Source: an uncultured Bacteroidales bacterium (GTDB lineage Bacteria > Bacteroidota > Bacteroidia > Bacteroidales > P3). Taken from it: a DNA stretch of 9,070 bases. The notes under the pieces are model-generated. The model did no database searches, was not told the origin of the DNA, and was given only the letters and a program-made list of their open reading frames with translations. This document shows, in pieces, positions 5,938 to 9,070 of this stretch. The position numbers and the translations under genes were made by a program. The stretch lies in the NCBI GenBank assembly GCA_900319595.1, contig ONOZ01000087.1, positions 1 to 9,070 on the forward strand. Reading direction: 5' to 3'. The stretch's first letter is position 1; each line of letters begins with the position of its first letter.

Positions 5938-7161
5938 ATGTGGATTGTATTTTGTCAGAAAAAATTTATCAATAAGATTCTGGGCAAAAAAATCATAATA
6001 ACAATACTATCGTTTATGCCCATATTCTTATCGGCACAAAATGCGATTGTCAAAGAAATGATTTCTTTAATCAGCGAAGATAGTATATATAAGAATGTCA
6101 AAGACTTAGAAGATTTTCAAACACGTTTTTCTTTTGCTAAAAATAATAAAAAAATTGCAGACTATCTAGCTACAAGATTAACAAATTATGGATTTGAAAC
6201 TAAAATTGATTCCTTTTATATAGAAAATTGTCCTGTCTGGAAAGATTCTTTGTTTTTTGAAGGTTGGCAATATAATGTTGTAAGCGTAAAGAGGTCTGAC
6301 AGAAGCACAGATAAGGATTACTCGTTGTTTTTAGGTGCCCATTATGATTGTATTTCAAATATGGACGGCTTTAAAGATTACATGCACTTTGCACCTGGTG
6401 CTGACGACAATGCATCTGGAGTAGCTTGTCTGTTAGAATTGGCAAGAATTTGGAATAACTATTGGAAAGATGAACAGTATAATCTAAGAATAGAATTTTA
6501 TTGTAATGAAGAACAGGGACTTTGTGGCAGTGATGCAAGATTAAAACAACTTGCTTCTAATTGGCAAATTCATCCTTTAGCAATGATAAACTTGGATATG
6601 GTTGGTTACGATACAACAAACACAGTTTCTTTGAATTATTATGATGGATGCGACTACTTAACTGAGTTGGCAAGAAAGAATACTTTGCTTTATACAGATT
6701 TAAATGTGAATCTGACACAAGAAATAATAGAACGCTCTGATTCCTGGGTATTTTACACTTGGGGATTTGACGCTTTATTTATTTCCGAGAACGATTTTTC
6801 TCCATACTATCATACATTGCAAGACTCATCTATATATTTAAATTATCCATATATGAAAAAAATTACTGCACTTACTCTTGCTACTTCATACGAGCTACTG
6901 AATGATTACAAAGCAGTGAGTATAGAAAATGTAGAACGTGAGGAGACAAAAATTTATAATGATTCCGAAAAATTATATATACATCTTAATGAAAAAATAC
7001 CTGCTAAAATTGTTCTTTACAATGTAAATGGTAATATTATTTATAAACAATTCACAAATAATCAATATACTACGATACCCATAAGTGATTTTGAACAAGG
7101 TTTGTATATTGTAAACATCATAACAATTGATAATAAGTTTATTAGAAGATTTATTAAATAA
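5938..7161 (+). CDS. Exported M28-family zinc aminopeptidase with T9SS sorting domain
   Basis: The 407-residue protein has a signal peptide, an M28 peptidase domain and a C-terminal sorting domain. All five expected zinc ligands are visible: H135 (GAHYD), D157 (GADDNASG), E192 (NEEQG, with E191 as the general base), D220 (NLDMVGY) and H292 (YYHTLQD). Residues about 338-407 look like a T9SS type A domain: the hydrophobic LYNVNGNIIYK strand, EQGLYIVNI, and a basic end (FIRRFIK). This predicts passage through the outer membrane and surface attachment or release. Substrate cannot be read from sequence; aminopeptidase is most likely. The ATG (5938) is 2 bases after the tilS stop, suggesting translational coupling. 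The signal peptide has an unusually long N-region (residues 1-18) before its core, with likely cleavage at A33|Q34. A later start would need a non-ATG codon such as CTG at 5980. Confidence 0.9.
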   Translation: MWIVFCQKKFINKILGKKIIITILSFMPIFLSAQNAIVKEMISLISEDSIYKNVKDLEDFQTRFSFAKNNKKIADYLATRLTNYGFETKIDSFYIENCPVWKDSLFFEGWQYNVVSVKRSDRSTDKDYSLFLGAHYDCISNMDGFKDYMHFAPGADDNASGVACLLELARIWNNYWKDEQYNLRIEFYCNEEQGLCGSDARLKQLASNWQIHPLAMINLDMVGYDTTNTVSLNYYDGCDYLTELARKNTLLYTDLNVNLTQEIIERSDSWVFYTWGFDALFISENDFSPYYHTLQDSSIYLNYPYMKKITALTLATSYELLNDYKAVSIENVEREETKIYNDSEKLYIHLNEKIPAKIVLYNVNGNIIYKQFTNNQYTTIPISDFEQGLYIVNIITIDNKFIRRFIK

Positions 7162-7187
7162 TTTATTAGTTATGCACTTTTATCAGA

Positions 7188-7244
7188 AGACATTGCAAAC
7201 ACACCAATAGAAATTTATATAAAATATATTCTTTTGGAATGTCT
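7188..7244. terminator. Nested inverted repeat between convergent genes, possible bidirectional terminator
   Basis: The outer arms AGACATT (7188-7194) and AATGTCT (7238-7244) are perfect complements. Inside, CCAATAGAA (7204-7212) faces TTCTTTTGG (7229-7237) with one mismatch, and a TATAT/ATATA pair (7216-7220 with 7224-7228) can extend the stem. The site lies midway between the M28 gene stop (7161) and the kce stop (7266), the right place to end both transcripts. It lacks the U-run of a textbook intrinsic terminator and is AT-rich, so the call is tentative. Confidence 0.4.
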
Positions 7245-7265
7245 GCAATATCTATATTGGATAAT

Positions 7266-8090
7266 TTATCTTCTTTTCAAAGAAAGGATTTCTCTTGCCT
7301 CATCTGAATTAGCAACCTCTCTACCCAATTCTTTTGCTAAACGAACGACTTTATCTACTAATTCACCGTTGCTATTTGCCAATACTCCTTTGGAAAGATA
7401 CAAATTGTCTTCAAAACCTACACGGACATTCCCTCCCATTGCAATACCAGCAGCTGCCATTGGGAAAGCATGACGACCAATGCCCGTAACAGTCCAAGTA
7501 CTTCCAACAGGAATATTATTAACTAACCAACAAAGATTTGGAATCGTGGCAGGAGTGCAACCAAGGACACCAAGGACAAAATTAAACTGCATAGGAGCTG
7601 CAGGAACAAAGCCTTTTCGAGCAAGAGTTAAGATACTATCCAAATGCCCCATCTCAAAACATTCATATTCTGGCTTAATGTTGTTTTCAAGCATACGTTT
7701 GCCAAAATCTCTCATCATTGGCATTGTATTTTCAAAGACTTCATCTCCGAAATTGCAAGTACCACAATCTAAAGTTGCCATCTCTGGCATAAGTTCTGTA
7801 GGTTGCAAACGCTCTTCTGCTGTCATCCCAACAGCACCTCCTGTAGAAGGAATAAGAATTACGTTAGGACATTCTTTATATATGGCATCAATACACTCTT
7901 TGAAACGAGCCTTAGATTGAGTTGGCGTTCCATCGTCCTCTCTTACGTGGAGATGAACAATAGCAGCACCAGCATCTACCGCACTTTTAGCCTCACGAAC
8001 AATTTCTGCCACAGTGTAAGGCACATTTGGGTTTTGTTCTTTTGTAACTTCGGCACCACAAATCGCCGCTGTGATTATAAGTTTTTCCAT
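7266..8090 (-). CDS. kce: 3-keto-5-aminohexanoate cleavage enzyme (lysine fermentation)
   Basis: Kce converts 3-keto-5-aminohexanoate plus acetyl-CoA to acetoacetate and L-3-aminobutyryl-CoA. The protein has 274 residues and belongs to the BKACE (DUF849) TIM-barrel family. The zinc site is visible as H46-L-H48 and E227 in G-F-E-D-N. The expected substrate-binding residues E14, S82, G85, T106, E143, R223 and D228 are in place when matched from memory to the Cloacimonas acidaminovorans enzyme, with a shift of three residues near the C-terminus. DUF849 proteins act on several beta-keto acids, but the kal gene immediately upstream makes the lysine-pathway role strong. It is the last gene of the visible operon. 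The start is 9 bases after the kal stop, and AGGA overlapping that stop lies 7 bases before the ATG, a rare Shine-Dalgarno-like site here. The enzyme is cytoplasmic. Confidence 0.93.
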   Translation of the reverse strand: MEKLIITAAICGAEVTKEQNPNVPYTVAEIVREAKSAVDAGAAIVHLHVREDDGTPTQSKARFKECIDAIYKECPNVILIPSTGGAVGMTAEERLQPTELMPEMATLDCGTCNFGDEVFENTMPMMRDFGKRMLENNIKPEYECFEMGHLDSILTLARKGFVPAAPMQFNFVLGVLGCTPATIPNLCWLVNNIPVGSTWTVTGIGRHAFPMAAAGIAMGGNVRVGFEDNLYLSKGVLANSNGELVDKVVRLAKELGREVANSDEAREILSLKRR

Positions 8091-8099
8091 TTTGATTTC

Positions 8100-8495
8100 C
8101 TATTTGTTATATCTCTGACAGTCTTTTGGAGTTACGCATGTACCAGACGCTCTGCACACTACAATAGGCTCTTTCAATACCTCTGCTGCAGAATCACTAA
8201 TGTCTGTTCTTGCTGTAATCACTTTTCTTGCCTCAAAAGTCATTTTACGAGAAGTATTACCAACCCTAGTTATCTCTCCATAGGCTTCAATGTAATCTCC
8301 TGCATAAACCGGAGCCAAGAACTCCACATTGTCATACGCACAGAATAATCCTTCATCGCCGTCCTGCTTAATAAGTAATTCTGTCGCCACATCACCAAAA
8401 AGATTCAACATTCTGGCTCCATCAACTAAGTTACCGCCGTAATGAGCATCATGAGCACTCATTCTTAATCTTATTGTACTTGTTACTTTTTCCAT
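8100..8495 (-). CDS. kal: 3-aminobutyryl-CoA ammonia-lyase (lysine fermentation)
   Basis: Kal removes ammonia from L-3-aminobutyryl-CoA to give crotonyl-CoA, the step after Kce. At 131 residues it has the size of a single hot-dog fold. The expected pattern is seen: MSAHDAHYGGNLVDGARML (residues 12-30) with the central helix running through FGDVATELLI. The strand segment V-E-F-L-A-P-V-Y-A-G-D-Y-I follows (about residues 57-69), and then EITRVGNTSRKMTFEARK. Hot-dog proteins include many thioesterases and dehydratases, so the sequence alone would be ambiguous. The name rests on its tight position between a butyrate/acetoacetate CoA-transferase subunit (5-base gap) and kce (9-base gap), a context found in lysine-fermenting bacteria. 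The ATG at 8495-8493 is the only sensible start. It is cytoplasmic and probably oligomeric. Confidence 0.9.
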   Translation of the reverse strand: MEKVTSTIRLRMSAHDAHYGGNLVDGARMLNLFGDVATELLIKQDGDEGLFCAYDNVEFLAPVYAGDYIEAYGEITRVGNTSRKMTFEARKVITARTDISDSAAEVLKEPIVVCRASGTCVTPKDCQRYNK

Positions 8496-8500
8496 TTTAT

Positions 8501-9070
8501 TTACGCTTTTACTATGTAATCAACAAACAAATAAGGAGTTTTTACATACTCTGGGCGAATCTCTTCAACCTCTTCTTTAACCTCTGCAATAACAAGGTCA
8601 GCCGCTGTAGCCATTAGAGGATTGAAGTTCTGCGATGTCCCTCTATACACAAGGTTCCCGAATTTGTCGCAAACAGATGCACCTAACAAGGCAACATCTG
8701 CACGGATTGGTTTTTCCAATAGGTACTCCTTGCCATCAACTGTTAATTTCTGCTTACCTTCTTCACAAACTGTTCCAAGACCTGTAGTAGTTAAAAAACC
8801 TCCTATTCCTGCCCCACCACAACGTATTTGTTCTGCTAACGTACCTTGTGGAATCAACTGGACTTCCATTTCTCCTGAGATCATCTTTTCTCCGGTTACA
8901 GGATTAGTTCCTATATGTGAGGCAATAACTTTCTTAACGCAGTTATTGGCTACTAATAAACCTGCACCATATTCAACAAAAGAAGTGTCGTTGCAAATAA
9001 TCGTCAAATCTTTTACTTGATTCTTAACCATCTGCTCAATAATCTTGCAAGCAGAACCTGAACCTAAAAA
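8501..9070 (-). CDS. atoD: Acetate/butyrate-acetoacetate CoA-transferase, alpha subunit (5' end outside window)
   Basis: The frame stays open to the right edge, so the first ATG inside (9031) is not the true start; 189 residues are visible and about 25-30 are missing compared with AtoD. The edge sequence FLGSGSACKIIEQM aligns with the glycine-rich segment of class I CoA-transferase alpha subunits, though the usual Thr-Pro is Ser-Ala. Very strong AtoD blocks follow: VKDLTIICNDTSF, KVIASHIGTNP, MISGEMEVQLIPQGTLAEQI, RCGGAGIGGFLT and QNFNPLMATAADL. In this pathway the enzyme moves CoA from butyryl-CoA to acetoacetate, releasing butyrate and making acetoacetyl-CoA. The catalytic Glu lies in the beta subunit, which is not directly downstream as it often is; kal follows after 5 bases. 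The beta gene is presumably upstream, outside the window. The operon promoter is also outside. Confidence 0.94.
   Translation of the reverse strand, partial: FLGSGSACKIIEQMVKNQVKDLTIICNDTSFVEYGAGLLVANNCVKKVIASHIGTNPVTGEKMISGEMEVQLIPQGTLAEQIRCGGAGIGGFLTTTGLGTVCEEGKQKLTVDGKEYLLEKPIRADVALLGASVCDKFGNLVYRGTSQNFNPLMATAADLVIAEVKEEVEEIRPEYVKTPYLFVDYIVKA

Noticed and set aside
5938..7161. M28 protein as a glutaminyl cyclase, which has a related fold
   Set aside because: All five ligands of the two-zinc peptidase site and the NEEQG general base are present, and there is a T9SS tail. Cyclases use a single-zinc site with a changed Asp context, so peptidase is the better call.
7480..7920. Long plus-strand open frames opposite kce, kal and atoD (also 7803-8348 and 8622-9020)
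   Set aside because: They are antisense shadows of well-supported genes. The minus-strand proteins show full family motifs, while these show none.

Overview
The window is AT-rich chromosomal DNA that looks like a member of the Bacteroidales. It carries -7 boxes of the Bacteroidetes type (TAnnTTTG). Shine-Dalgarno sites are almost absent. Signal peptides end in Ala (or Cys) followed by Gln. It also has a type IX secretion (T9SS) C-terminal sorting domain and a 723-residue dipeptidyl peptidase whose catalytic residue numbers match, from memory, those of Porphyromonas gingivalis DPP4. The genes suggest an anaerobe that lives on proteins and amino acids. Genus cannot be fixed from the sequence alone.

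Layout, left to right. (1) Positions 1-924, minus strand: the conserved housekeeping operon DUF177/YceD - rpmF (ribosomal protein L32) - plsX (phospholipid synthesis). It runs off the left edge and starts from a clear promoter near 947-976. (2) Positions 925-1260: a 336-base divergent intergenic region with one promoter facing each way and a possible stem-loop in the rightward leader. (3) Positions 1261-7161, plus strand: an exported protein of unknown function, the periplasmic dipeptidyl peptidase DPP4, the tRNA(Ile2)-lysidine synthetase TilS, and an exported zinc peptidase of family M28 with a T9SS sorting domain. The M28 gene starts 2 bases after tilS ends. A dyad sits just before tilS. (4) Positions 7162-7265: a short gap between convergent genes, holding a nested inverted repeat that may stop transcription from both sides. 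(5) Positions 7266-9070, minus strand: the end of a lysine-fermentation operon, with genes for a CoA-transferase alpha subunit (5' end outside the window), Kal (3-aminobutyryl-CoA ammonia-lyase) and Kce (3-keto-5-aminohexanoate cleavage enzyme).

Taken together, secreted and periplasmic peptidases (M28 enzyme, DPP4) would feed peptides and amino acids into the cell, and the right-hand operon would ferment lysine to acetate, butyrate and ammonia. This link is an inference from gene content. I saw no insertion sequence, CRISPR array, phage gene, tRNA or rRNA. I did not find a convincing new multi-gene system. The least explained items are the unknown exported protein at 1261-2211 and the non-coding dyads.
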